This document shows positions 7,187 through 13,828 of a stretch of DNA of 18,843 bases, piece by piece (position 1 is the first letter of the stretch; each line of letters starts with the position of its first letter). This stretch comes from CAZAGT01 sp964484515. GTDB lineage: Bacteria > Desulfobacterota > DSM-4660 > Desulfatiglandales > HGW-15. Location: the NCBI GenBank assembly GCA_964484515.1, contig CAZAGT010000060.1, forward strand, positions 1 to 18,843. Direction: 5' to 3'. The translations under genes were made by a program, and so were the position numbers. Below the pieces are notes generated by a model. It did no database searches. It worked only from the letters and a program-made list of their open reading frames with translations, and had not been told where the DNA came from.

Positions 7187-8498
7187 GCTGTCACGTGAAT
7201 CCAGTCATCCCAGGGCCATCCTCGACGAGGTTTATCACCGTAACGCTCACCTCATCCCTAGAGACAGGGCCTTCATAAACCAGTTGGTGCAGGGGGTCCT
7301 GCGATGGCGTCTCCGTCTAGACTGGGTCATCGAACACGTCTCCGATGCCCCCCGGCGGAGAATCTCGTCGGATGTCCAGAATATCCTGCGTCTGGCCCTA
7401 TTTCAGATGTTCTACCTTGATCGGGTCCCGACATCCGCAGCGGTCAACGAGGCCGTCGAGCACGTCAAGAGGCGTGGACCACGACACGCCATTGCCTTTG
7501 TCAACGCGATCCTCCGAACTGCCGACCGACGAAGGGCATCGATTCCGTTTCCCGATCCCCTAAAAGAACGGCCCCTCTACCTTTCTGTTTTTTATTCGTA
7601 CCCGCTCTGGCTTGTGGAGAAGTGGATCGGTCAGTGGGGCGCCGATTTCACGGAACGCCTTCTCGAGGCGGGTAATCGGATTCCTCGTCTTTGCGTGAGG
7701 GTTAATCGGATCAAGCTTGACCGCGACCAGCTCATCTCGCGCCTGGCGCAAGAGGGCGTTAGCGGGTGCCCGTGCGACTACTCGCCGGTAGGTGTGGTGC
7801 TCGACGGTTTCAGGGGTCGGGTGGATTCGTTGAGAGCCTTTCAGAAAGGCCTTTTCCAGGTTCAGGACGAGGCGGCCCAAATCGTTTCCCAGTGTCTTGC
7901 GCCGCAGGTTGCCGAGGCCGTCATCGACATCTGTGCCGGCTTGGGCGGCAAGGCCACCCATCTGGCGGAAATCATGGGAAACCGCGGGGTGGTGCTCGCC
8001 CTTGACAAGGATCCGAGGAGACTGATACTCCTCTCTGAGAGTGCGCGGAGGCTCGGCATCAAAGGAATCGTGCCCGTTGCGGCGGACGCAACAGGGTCTG
8101 TCGAGTCTTTATTCCCCGGCGGGTTTGACGAGATCCTTGTGGATGCCCCTTGCTCCGGGTTGGGTGTTCTCGCGAGGCATCCCGACGGGAAGTGGAACCG
8201 GAACGCAGACGACCTCAGAAGACTAAATCAGATTCAGATCGATATTCTCCGGCAATCCTCGTCCGTCTTGCGCCAGGGGGGCAAGATGCTCTTTGCTGTT
8301 TGTACACTTTCGCAGGAGGAGAACGAAGACGTCGTGGAAGGCCTCTTGGCGCGCCAAAAGGATATTGTCCTTCGGGATTTGCGGGATGTCGTCCCGGCAT
8401 GGGCAAGGCCCCTGATCGATGATCGAGGATTCCTGAAGACATTCCCGCACATTCATCATATGGACGGGTTCTTCGCGGCCCTTTTTACGAGGATCTGA
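7143..8498 (+). CDS. rsmB: 16S rRNA (cytosine-C5) methyltransferase RsmB
   Basis: A 451-residue SAM-dependent enzyme; the E. coli family member makes m5C967 in 16S rRNA. The N-terminal NusB-like RNA-binding domain covers about residues 1-140. The Rossmann methyltransferase domain (about 235-451) has the SAM loop DICAGLGGKATHLAE (262-276), the acidic ribose contact ALDKDPRRL (286-294), motif IV VDAPCSGLG (C337) and motif VI AVCTLSQEENE (C387, the covalent nucleophile). Both cysteines of the two-Cys mechanism are present. The ATG lies 44 bp inside DUF116, implying coupled translation. The start is consistent with the family's RELALLVLNR beginning. The next gene, rpe, starts 29 bp downstream. 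Confidence 0.95.
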   Translation: MKPKPRELALLVLNRLSRESSHPRAILDEVYHRNAHLIPRDRAFINQLVQGVLRWRLRLDWVIEHVSDAPRRRISSDVQNILRLALFQMFYLDRVPTSAAVNEAVEHVKRRGPRHAIAFVNAILRTADRRRASIPFPDPLKERPLYLSVFYSYPLWLVEKWIGQWGADFTERLLEAGNRIPRLCVRVNRIKLDRDQLISRLAQEGVSGCPCDYSPVGVVLDGFRGRVDSLRAFQKGLFQVQDEAAQIVSQCLAPQVAEAVIDICAGLGGKATHLAEIMGNRGVVLALDKDPRRLILLSESARRLGIKGIVPVAADATGSVESLFPGGFDEILVDAPCSGLGVLARHPDGKWNRNADDLRRLNQIQIDILRQSSSVLRQGGKMLFAVCTLSQEENEDVVEGLLARQKDIVLRDLRDVVPAWARPLIDDRGFLKTFPHIHHMDGFFAALFTRI

Positions 8499-8527
8499 AG
8501 GCCCGCAAGGGAGAACGGAGGTAGCAG

Positions 8528-9184
8528 GTGGGAGAGATAGCGCCTTCAATTCTTTCGGCGGATTTCACACGACTTGGCGAAGAGATTAGAGCGGTGGATC
8601 ACGCCGGCGCCGATTCGATCCATATCGATGTGATGGACGGCCACTTCGTGCCCAATATTACCATCGGCCCCCTGATCGTTGCGGCCGCGCGGAGGGTCAC
8701 GGAGTTGCCCCTGGATGTCCATCTGATGATTTCGAATCCGGATCAGTTCATTCCTGAATTCGCTCGGGCCGGAGCCGACCGGATCACGGTTCATGTCGAG
8801 GCCACGAACCACCTGCACAGGACCCTTGTGTCCATCAAGGAGGCCAAGGCAGATCCAGGCGTATCATTAAATCCGGCCACGTCCCTTCAAACCTTGGAGA
8901 ATGTCCTGGGCGATGTGGAGCGGGTGCTCATTATGACGGTAAATCCGGGATTCGGCGGTCAGGACTTCATTCCGGAAATGATTCCTAAGATAGAGCGGCT
9001 GCGGGAGATGCGCGACCGGCGGCAGCTCCGTTTTGAGATTGCCGTCGATGGGGGAATCAATCCGAAGACGATTGGTCAGGTGGCGTCGGCAGGGGCCGAC
9101 GTCTTTGTGGCCGGTTCGGCGATCTTCGGCCAGGGGGACTACGCCGAGGCCATCGGTCTGATGCGCGAGCAGATTGATACGTGA
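8528..9184 (+). CDS. rpe: Ribulose-phosphate 3-epimerase
   Basis: A 218-residue TIM-barrel enzyme interconverting ribulose-5-phosphate and xylulose-5-phosphate in the pentose phosphate and Calvin cycles. Family motifs are complete: IAPSILSADF (4-13), HIDVMDGHFVPNITIG (metal and catalytic Asp/His), LDVHLMI (second metal His), MTVNPGFGGQ (catalytic loop) and VDGGIN (catalytic Asp), ending with the phosphate-binding AGSAIFG. The start is GTG at 8528, chosen because GGAGGT lies 5 bp upstream (8517-8522) and the protein then begins at the usual point. It is last in the def-fmt-DUF116-rsmB series. No strong terminator follows; the tRNA promoter begins 33 bp downstream. Confidence 0.96.
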   Translation: MGEIAPSILSADFTRLGEEIRAVDHAGADSIHIDVMDGHFVPNITIGPLIVAAARRVTELPLDVHLMISNPDQFIPEFARAGADRITVHVEATNHLHRTLVSIKEAKADPGVSLNPATSLQTLENVLGDVERVLIMTVNPGFGGQDFIPEMIPKIERLREMRDRRQLRFEIAVDGGINPKTIGQVASAGADVFVAGSAIFGQGDYAEAIGLMREQIDT

Positions 9185-9216
9185 TCTTCGGCCTAGAGCT
9201 GCGTTCTCAAAAGGCT

Positions 9217-9245
9217 TTGACTGGTCATAGCCCCTGTGGTAAATT
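9217..9245 (+). promoter_or_regulatory. Sigma70 promoter for tRNA-Ser(UGA)
   Basis: TTGACT (9217-9222), exact 17-bp spacer, TAAATT (9240-9245). The expected start is about 9252, giving an 18-nt precursor leader before the tRNA. Placement fits a stable-RNA promoter well. Confidence 0.65.
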
Positions 9246-9269
9246 GAATGTTTACAGTCACGTGATCAG

Positions 9270-9357
9270 GGAGGGATGGCCGAGTGGTTTAAGGCGGCGG
9301 TCTTGAAAACCGTTGTCCCGCGAGGGACCGTGGGTTCGAATCCTACTCCCTCCGCCA
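9270..9357 (+). tRNA. tRNA-Ser, anticodon UGA
   Basis: A class II tRNA of 88 nt. The acceptor stem GGAGGGA (9270-9276) pairs with TCCCTCC (9347-9353). The anticodon loop CTTGAAA (9302-9308) gives anticodon TGA (9304-9306), reading UCN serine codons. The long variable arm GTCCC-GCGA-GGGAC is typical of serine tRNAs. The T-loop GGTTCGAATCC is intact, followed by discriminator G and an encoded CCA (9355-9357). Confidence 0.97.
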
Positions 9358-9359
9358 GG

Positions 9360-9380
9360 AAATCCAGCGTTGCTGGATTT
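9360..9380 (+). terminator. Hairpin just after tRNA-Ser(UGA)
   Basis: AAATCCAGC-GTT-GCTGGATTT is a perfect 9-bp stem with a 3-nt loop, 2 bp after the tRNA CCA. It ends in TTT followed by CATT, so the U-tract is weak. Best read as the tRNA terminator or a 3' processing structure. Confidence 0.55.
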
Positions 9381-9387
9381 CATTCGC

Positions 9388-9406
9388 AGCTTATAGCCTG
9401 TGGCTG
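9388..9406. repeat. Left inverted repeat flanking the four-helix-bundle gene
   Basis: AGCTTATAGCCTGTGGCTG here matches the reverse complement of 9859-9877 (AGCTTATGGCCTGTAGCCA) at 15 of 19 positions. The pair brackets the four-helix-bundle gene and its predicted promoter. Confidence 0.6.
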
Positions 9407-9419
9407 TGAGAGGTATACT
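9391..9419 (+). promoter_or_regulatory. Weak candidate promoter for the four-helix-bundle gene
   Basis: TTATAG (9391-9396), 17 bp, TATACT (9414-9419). The -10 is good, the -35 poor and located within the inverted repeat. This would let the cassette carry its own promoter. Confidence 0.3.
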
Positions 9420-9456
9420 GAATTTTTACGTCGGTTGAGAGTGTTTCGCGTGAGCG

Positions 9457-9858
9457 GTGTTCTTGAGTTTTAGGTTTAAGAGTTTTAGGGTCTATCGGGA
9501 GGCAAAGGAATACTGTAGATTTTCAAGGGATCTCGTTCAGCAACATGTCGCGAGGCAGGATAAGGACCTAGCCAATCAGATTGTACGGGATGTCAACTCT
9601 GTTGTTCTGAACATCGCTGAGGGATCAGCAGACAATTCAGACGCCGAATTTGCCCGCTTTCTTGGGATAGCAATACGGTCCCTATACGAATCTGTCGCGG
9701 GGTTCGATTTGGCTGCGATGTATGGTTACATCGAGAATGACCTAAACAGGAGAAGCGAAGACAAAGCGCTCGATCTGATAAAGCAACTTGCATCGTTCAG
9801 AAACAAGCTCAGGGCCGAAAGCGTTACCGATTCAAAGAAACCTTTTCATGTTAGCTAA
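9457..9858 (+). CDS. Four-helix-bundle protein of the 23S rRNA intervening-sequence (IVP/S23) family
   Basis: A protein of up to 133 residues resembling the small helical proteins encoded in 23S rRNA intervening sequences and, widely, as orphan genes. Features are the FRFKSFRVYREAKEY start, the basic helix ANQIVRDVNSVVLNIAEGSA (the family's best conserved stretch, NIAEG) and FARFLGIAIRSLYESVAGFDLA. Four amphipathic helices are apparent. It has no membrane segment. The related bAvd proteins act in diversity-generating retroelements, but no reverse transcriptase or variable repeat is present here. The start is GTG at 9457, which lacks a good ribosome site; TTG at 9463 is an alternative. It lies between two tRNA-Ser genes, flanked by inverted repeats and with an A+T-richer composition than its neighbours, which suggests insertion. 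Biochemical role is unknown. Confidence 0.85.
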   Translation: MFLSFRFKSFRVYREAKEYCRFSRDLVQQHVARQDKDLANQIVRDVNSVVLNIAEGSADNSDAEFARFLGIAIRSLYESVAGFDLAAMYGYIENDLNRRSEDKALDLIKQLASFRNKLRAESVTDSKKPFHVS

Positions 9859-9879
9859 TGGCTACAGGCCATAAGCTAA
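9851..9879 (+). terminator. Hairpin overlapping the four-helix-bundle stop codon
   Basis: TTAGCTAATGGC (9851-9862), loop TACAG, GCCATAAGCTAA (9868-9879); one mismatch in a 12-bp stem, followed by TTGTATT. It overlaps the stop codon at 9856-9858 and contains the right inverted repeat 9859-9877. It may serve as terminator, element end, or both. Confidence 0.45.
9859..9877. repeat. Right inverted repeat flanking the four-helix-bundle gene
   Basis: Inverted, imperfect copy (15/19) of 9388-9406. The distance between the two arms is about 450 bp and encloses exactly one gene. Confidence 0.6.
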
Positions 9880-9883
9880 TTGT

Positions 9884-9900
9884 ATTACGCGGAGCGTAAT
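9884..9900 (+). repeat. Perfect hairpin immediately before tRNA-Ser(GCU)
   Basis: ATTACGC-GGA-GCGTAAT, a 7-bp perfect stem ending 3 bp before the tRNA acceptor stem. No separate promoter for this tRNA is seen between the two hairpins, so it may be co-transcribed and processed; the hairpin could be part of the precursor. Confidence 0.4.
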
Positions 9901-9903
9901 CCC

Positions 9904-9997
9904 GGAGAGATGGCCGAGTTGGCTGAAGGCGCTCGCCTGCTAAGCGAGTGTAGGGTTATAAGCCCTACCGAGGGTTCGAATCCCTCTCTCTCCGCCA
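9904..9997 (+). tRNA. tRNA-Ser, anticodon GCU
   Basis: A class II tRNA of 94 nt. The acceptor GGAGAGA (9904-9910) pairs with TCTCTCC (9987-9993). The anticodon stem is CTCGC/GCGAG around loop CTGCTAA (9937-9943), anticodon GCT (9939-9941), reading AGU/AGC serine codons. The long variable arm is TAGGG-loop-CCCTA. The T-loop GGTTCGAATCC is intact, with encoded CCA at 9995-9997. Confidence 0.97.
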
Positions 9998-10043
9998 CGA
10001 AATCTCCTCTCCCCAAAGCTCGCCTCTACCTTCCGGCTGGTCA

Positions 10044-10190
10044 TCAAGGGCCGGTGGCCTTCTGCAGCTTCGCTTCGTTCCGACCGTTGATAGCCACACG
10101 ACAACCTTTGCGTGACAGGGCCAAGGCGATATCCGGTCCGATACCACTGCCGCCTCCCGTAATCAAGGCGGTCTTGCCGCTCAGACTCAT
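10044..10190 (-). pseudogene. N-terminal remnant of a short-chain dehydrogenase/reductase (48 codons)
   Basis: Read on the minus strand from ATG at 10190, the frame starts MSLSGKTALITGGGSGIG and continues through IALALSRKGCRVAI and NGRNEAKLQKA, then stops (TGA, 10044-10046) after residue 48. This is the NAD(P)-binding first third of a FabG-like SDR, with the TGxxxGIG motif and the NGRN turn, but SDRs are normally about 250 residues. The ribosome site AGGGGAG is still present 6 bp before the ATG. Nothing downstream continues the family, because the tRNA-Ser gene begins about 50 bp further. It looks like a gene whose 3' part was lost, perhaps by recombination near the tRNA. It lies 54 bp after the radical SAM gene on the same strand, so it may still be transcribed. 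Confidence 0.75.
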
Positions 10191-10244
10191 CCCTATTCTC
10201 CCCTAATCCTTCTTTTCAGGCTTCCTTCTTGATGGGAAACAACT

Positions 10245-11711
10245 TTAGTTCAGACGCAAAGGTGGCTTTGGGGAGGATGGTTGCGTGAGGGCCGCCTGCA
10301 GGACCTGTTCGTTTCCCATGACGAGTTCCTGCCAATCCGCGCGCTGCGGCATCAGGGGGGGAATAGCCGGATACGTCGGCGCTTCCGTGGGGACTGCGAC
10401 CGCGTCGGTTATGTCGCGTCCTGTCACCTCGCCCTTGCGGAAAAAGAGGTTATAGGTCGCCCAATAGAATTTGCTGCGGCCACTATTGGTGGGGAACCGT
10501 CTCAAGATGGAAGGCAAGGCGTAGAATTGCTTATAGGCTAGCTTGTGCCCCTCGCGCAATTGGCGCGGCGTGAGGTTTCGGGGGCGGTAGACGATGTGCC
10601 CCTGATCGTATTTGTCCCAGTCGTAAGAGACGACACGGTCTTCCTTGAGCATGTCATACCACACCAAGGTCCCGGGATAGGGCGTAAATACCGAATAGGC
10701 GCAGACGTCATATTGGGCTGTCACGTTGTGCCTGACCGTCTCTTCGAACACCGAGGCATCGTCCTGATCAAACCCGAACATGAACAACCCAAAGACCAAG
10801 AGGCCATAGCTATGCATCTTCTCGACTAAAGCCTGAAAGGTCTCGGGGCGGTTTTGGTATTTGTGGGCGTTTCGCAGTGATTCACGCGAAATCGATTCAA
10901 ACCCAATACTCAACATGTAACACCCGCTCTCGGCGGCGAGTTCCAGTAGTTCGTCGTTGAGGGCGTTACGGCTGTTGACCCCCGCCTGCCAACGGATCCC
11001 CCGGCCCTTAAGAGCCCGCATCAGCTTCGCCGCGCGCTTGGGAGTACCGAAGAAATCGGCATCGTTCAGGGCCAAGACGCGCTCGCCACAATTCTCAATC
11101 TCGCGGATGACCTCATCAATGGGGCGGAACCGAAACCGTAACCCGAACATCATATGCTCGGCACAAAAACTACAGGCGTGATGACAGCCTCTTGAGGTCT
11201 GAATAAAGGTATGACTGACATAGCGGTTACTCTTTAAAAGATCGTAGCGAGGTATCGCCATGTCGGTCATCGAATGAAGGCGCTCACTCTTGTAGATACC
11301 TTTGAGATTGCCCTCCTCAAGATCCTTGAGCACCCTCGTCATGACGAGCTCGGCCTCTCCCACAACCACGGCATCGGCGTGCTCTAGGGCCTCCTGGGGC
11401 ATAAAGCTTGGATGAACGCCCCCCATGATGACGGGGATCCCACGGGAACGGAAGGTGTCGGCAATCTCGTAACCGCGGTTGGCGTAGGAGGTCATTGCTG
11501 AAATGCCCACGAGATCGGCCTTGATATCGAAATCGATCGGTTCAATGTTCTCGTCGGTCAGGATGACCTCATAGCGGTCTTGCGGGATCAAGGCGGCCAC
11601 GGCGAGGAGTCCGGCGAGGGGAGAGTAGAGGGCTCGGTTGAGATACATTGGGCGAGTCGTGAATGAGTTCGCCTTCGGATTGATGAGGTGGATCCTGCGT
11701 GTCCGCTTCAT
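10245..11711 (-). CDS. B12-binding-domain radical SAM protein
   Basis: A 488-residue enzyme. The N-terminal cobalamin-binding-type domain (about 5-145; VGISAMTSYANRGYEIA, IPVIMGGVHPSF, VVVGEAE) lacks the DxHxxG cobalamin motif, as in many members. The radical SAM core (about 165-390) has the cluster motif CHHACSFC (C176, C180, C183) for [4Fe-4S] and SAM, followed by the usual FRFRPIDEV, LNDADFFG, SIGFES and FGFDQDD stretches. The C-terminal ~100 residues are family-specific and include a Pro-rich tail. Relatives act in hopanoid, bacteriochlorophyll and other lipid or ring modifications, but no partner gene is adjacent, so substrate is unknown. It has an AGGGAG ribosome site and a near-consensus promoter 87 bp upstream. 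Confidence 0.92.
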   Translation of the reverse strand: MKRTRRIHLINPKANSFTTRPMYLNRALYSPLAGLLAVAALIPQDRYEVILTDENIEPIDFDIKADLVGISAMTSYANRGYEIADTFRSRGIPVIMGGVHPSFMPQEALEHADAVVVGEAELVMTRVLKDLEEGNLKGIYKSERLHSMTDMAIPRYDLLKSNRYVSHTFIQTSRGCHHACSFCAEHMMFGLRFRFRPIDEVIREIENCGERVLALNDADFFGTPKRAAKLMRALKGRGIRWQAGVNSRNALNDELLELAAESGCYMLSIGFESISRESLRNAHKYQNRPETFQALVEKMHSYGLLVFGLFMFGFDQDDASVFEETVRHNVTAQYDVCAYSVFTPYPGTLVWYDMLKEDRVVSYDWDKYDQGHIVYRPRNLTPRQLREGHKLAYKQFYALPSILRRFPTNSGRSKFYWATYNLFFRKGEVTGRDITDAVAVPTEAPTYPAIPPLMPQRADWQELVMGNEQVLQAALTQPSSPKPPLRLN

Positions 11712-11797
11712 GGCAGCTCCCTGGTGTCGCGCACCGGTGGAGGGTACGTGGCTGTGAAGGCCCCCGACAGAAGAAGGGGCTCCTGAATGGGCACTTG

Positions 11798-11826
11798 AGT
11801 ATAGGCAATGGGCCCAGAGGTGTCAA
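11798..11826 (-). promoter_or_regulatory. Strong sigma70 promoter for the radical SAM gene
   Basis: On the minus strand: TTGACA (11826-11821), exact 17-bp spacer, TATACT (11803-11798). The predicted start is near 11791 and the leader about 80 nt. It matches the consensus at 11 of 12 hexamer positions. Confidence 0.7.
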
Positions 11827-12115
11827 TGGCCTTAGACAGGCGGCTTTTATCAATAAGCGTTCAGCCTTCAGGCAAGAAAATCGCTGCGAACCATCATTTG
11901 CAGAGCTCGAGGATGCTGCGACAACAAGGCCGAAGGGAAGGGGCTTGCAAGAGGATTTGGGGTAAATCGAATGCGTGTGAATGGGGTAGGTTTGAGAGAA
12001 CTGGCTTTGCCCGTTGCTTGCCTTGAGCGCTCGCCCTGAGCACTTCCAGGTCTTCCAAGCGACGGGGGATGATCCTGATAAAGACTGGAATAGGATTATA
12101 TTCTGTGGGATTCTG
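11827..12115. other. Intergenic stretch without a recognisable gene
   Basis: Together with the leader 11712-11797 this gives about 400 bp without a gene. Short frames on both strands (for example near 12014-12247, plus) show no family features or ribosome sites. I see no tRNA, array or strong repeat. Confidence 0.5.
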
Positions 12116-12421
12116 CTAGCAGAGAAAGGCCTCCTCCCGGGGGGATGCTGTTATCCTCGGAATGACCTGAGGGTCCTGACCAGAATTCACGAGCGTGCGT
12201 ACGAACCTCGGCTCCAGGTCGAGCATCTCGCATATCCACAGAAATGAGCCGATGCCGTCGTTTTCACTTCCAAACCAATGTTGAGCGCTCTGGCCGTCAG
12301 CGCTTTCGTATCTGAGAGGTTTTGCGCTTTCATCTCTGGCATCTTTGATGGCCTGCTCGAGGACGGCAGCCCACAACCTCCTGCAAGCCAATCCGCTGCG
12401 GTATATATCTTCGCAATACAT
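12116..12421 (-). CDS. Small uncharacterised protein, conserved-looking (WF..SENDGIGSFLWICE motif)
   Basis: About 101 residues from ATG at 12421. The core RRLWAAVLEQAIKDARDE and HWFGSENDGIGSFLWICE, followed by LDLEPRFVRTL, resembles a small protein type I associate with prophage and mobile regions of deltaproteobacteria, in which a helical start is followed by a short aromatic W-F / SFLWICE segment. That recollection cannot be verified here. A GGAGG site lies 12 bp before this ATG and inside the longer frame that begins at 12442, which favours the 12421 start. No signal peptide or membrane segment is present. It stands alone on the minus strand between non-coding stretches. Function unknown. 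Confidence 0.65.
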   Translation of the reverse strand: MYCEDIYRSGLACRRLWAAVLEQAIKDARDESAKPLRYESADGQSAQHWFGSENDGIGSFLWICEMLDLEPRFVRTLVNSGQDPQVIPRITASPREEAFLC

Positions 12422-12793
12422 AGTATCAGTGCACCTCCGCATTCTTGCTCACTTCGTGTTCCTTGACCCTTTAGAGGGTCGCATCTACTACATATCTATC
12501 TGTCATATATACTGCAGTGACCTTTGAGCTCTCACTCCTCGCAAAGAAGCAGGAATCATGCCGGAGTGCGATGAAAGCCAAATATCTTAAAATACTGCAC
12601 ACTTGAGAACGACAAGGATGGAGGGGGGTGTATGAAAGGATGGGCACTTTTGATGACCGTGCATGATTTACGTCAAATGCTTGACTGGAGAAAGGTAGTC
12701 GACAACCTGTTGTTATCACACACCAAAAGGGAGGTAAGCGTGATATTGAATCCGTTTCTGCTTCCGATCACGCACCTCTCGCACTCCTATCAG
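12422..12793. other. A+T-rich intergenic stretch before the small protein gene
   Basis: It contains a hairpin GACCCT-TTAG-AGGGTC (12465-12480) and a run of TATA-rich sequence (12488-12515) that may hold the minus-strand promoter for the small gene; no hexamer pair is convincing. On the plus strand an ATG at 12632 has a strong purine-rich site before it, but its frame runs antisense through the response regulator gene. Confidence 0.45.
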
Positions 12794-13162
12794 TCAGTCC
12801 ATATACTTCTCCAGAGTCTCGAGGAAGGTTCTCGTGTTAATCGGTTTGGCGATATAACCCGTACAGCCTGCTTCCAGGGCCTTTTCATCATCACCCTGCA
12901 TGGCATAGGACGTCAAGGCCACCACCGGGATCTCCTTCAGATCACCGTCTTCCTTGATGAGCCTTGTTGCGCTCAAGCCGTCCATGCCGGGAAGCTGGAT
13001 ATCCATGAGTATCAGCGCCGGATGGTGTTCTTGGGCTAATCGAATGCCTGTCTCCGCGTCTGATGCTTCAACGACCTTGTATTTGCCGATTTGGAGGAGA
13101 CTTCGCACTAACTTCATGTTTAGCTCATTGTCCTCGATGACAAGGACTCTTTTGTCTTCCAT
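12794..13162 (-). CDS. Single-domain response regulator (CheY/DivK-like receiver)
   Basis: A 122-residue receiver only, no output domain. Active-site residues are all present: acidic pair E10-D11 (LVIEDNELN), phospho-acceptor D54 (ILMDIQLPGMDG), T84 (VALTSYAM) and K106 (YIAKPI). The IEDNELNMKLV and ALTSYAM signatures match DivK-type regulators and the receivers of hybrid kinases, which relay by protein-protein contact. No kinase is adjacent. The start is ATG at 13162, placed 10 bp after AGGGAG; a GTG at 13171 would add three residues but sits too close to that site. It is downstream of the HTH gene on the same strand with a 124-bp gap, so co-transcription is possible. Confidence 0.92.
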   Translation of the reverse strand: MEDKRVLVIEDNELNMKLVRSLLQIGKYKVVEASDAETGIRLAQEHHPALILMDIQLPGMDGLSATRLIKEDGDLKEIPVVALTSYAMQGDDEKALEAGCTGYIAKPINTRTFLETLEKYMD

Positions 13163-13286
13163 GTGATCCACTCTCCCTCAGTATCCTATTTTTCTCCCGG
13201 TTTTTGCTTCAACACATAAACAACGCATCACCGCGGTTGCAGCCCGAGCAAGCGTCATCCACCCGTGAAAACCCGCGTACCGCCTT

Positions 13287-13481
13287 TCAGTTGGGCCGAA
13301 TCTTCGTAGTACGCTGCTTGAACCAATCTTCGACAACGGACCTATCGAAACGCCAATGTTTACCTATCTTGGTGGAAGGGATTTGGCCCTCGGCGCACAT
13401 CTTGTAAAGGGTTGATTTGGGGACCCGAAGCCATCTTGAGACTTCGTCGATGTTTAAGATGCTCGTTACATCAGGATTCAT
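13287..13481 (-). CDS. Excisionase-family helix-turn-helix DNA-binding protein
   Basis: A 64-residue MerR/Xis-like winged HTH (HTH_17 type): ILNIDEVSRWLRVPKSTLYKM (8-28), the turn CAEGQIPSTKIGKHWRF (29-45) and the closing helix VEDWFKQRTTK. Such proteins bind DNA in excision complexes or as small regulators; no integrase is in the window, so a regulatory role is more likely. The ATG has a strong GGAGGT site 5 bp upstream. It lies before the response regulator gene on the same strand. An 8-bp inverted repeat pair lies 70-120 bp upstream and could be its own operator. Confidence 0.9.
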   Translation of the reverse strand: MNPDVTSILNIDEVSRWLRVPKSTLYKMCAEGQIPSTKIGKHWRFDRSVVEDWFKQRTTKIRPN

Positions 13482-13828
13482 GTCTACCTCCAGGCGGTTT
13501 GATCCGGATGATAAAGCCTACCTATAAGATGAATGATTTCTGTTCTTGGCGGATAACACCATTTTGGCACTATATATCTATCGGAAGATCGATTGTTATC
13601 CTTAAGGCAAATTGAGGGAGAGGAGCGAAGTCAGCCTCTCTGAAACCGGGTTTTCGACGCTCTCGTAAGCGGCTTGCAAGGGTGGGAGCCGTGAACGGTT
13701 CGAGTCAGACCGAGGTATCTGGCGTCCCCGGCCGGTGCACGGGAACAGGGAATCCAGCGGACTTGTCAGCTTTTGGCGAATTGACGCTGAGATTGCCGGA
13801 CCCCGCTTCATTTGGAACCGGATGGGAC
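13482..13828. other. Intergenic stretch with 8-bp inverted repeat pair
   Basis: GGATAACA (13551-13558) and TGTTATCC (13594-13601) are perfect inverted copies 35 bp apart in an A+T-rich segment upstream of the HTH gene. Between them are TATATA-type sequences that could be a promoter. The remainder (13602-13828) shows no gene or clear terminator for the efflux permease. Confidence 0.45.

Noticed and set aside
9457..9858. Diversity-generating retroelement accessory (bAvd) gene
   Set aside because: The fold family fits, but there is no reverse transcriptase, template repeat or variable repeat nearby.
12632..13039. Plus-strand frame with a strong GGAGGGGGG-type ribosome site
   Set aside because: Most of it runs antisense through the response regulator, whose receiver residues are complete; no family features appear in the plus-strand product.
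13163..13286. Possible c-di-GMP (GEMM) riboswitch before the response regulator
   Set aside because: The leader contains short G+C-rich hairpins but not the conserved GEMM core segments.
13563..13580. Second sigma54-like site (TTGGCAC on the plus strand)
   Set aside because: The -24 element is present but GC is missing at the required 10-bp spacing.
13690..13740. tRNA-like T-loop (GGTTCGAGTC)
   Set aside because: No acceptor, D or anticodon stems can be built around it.
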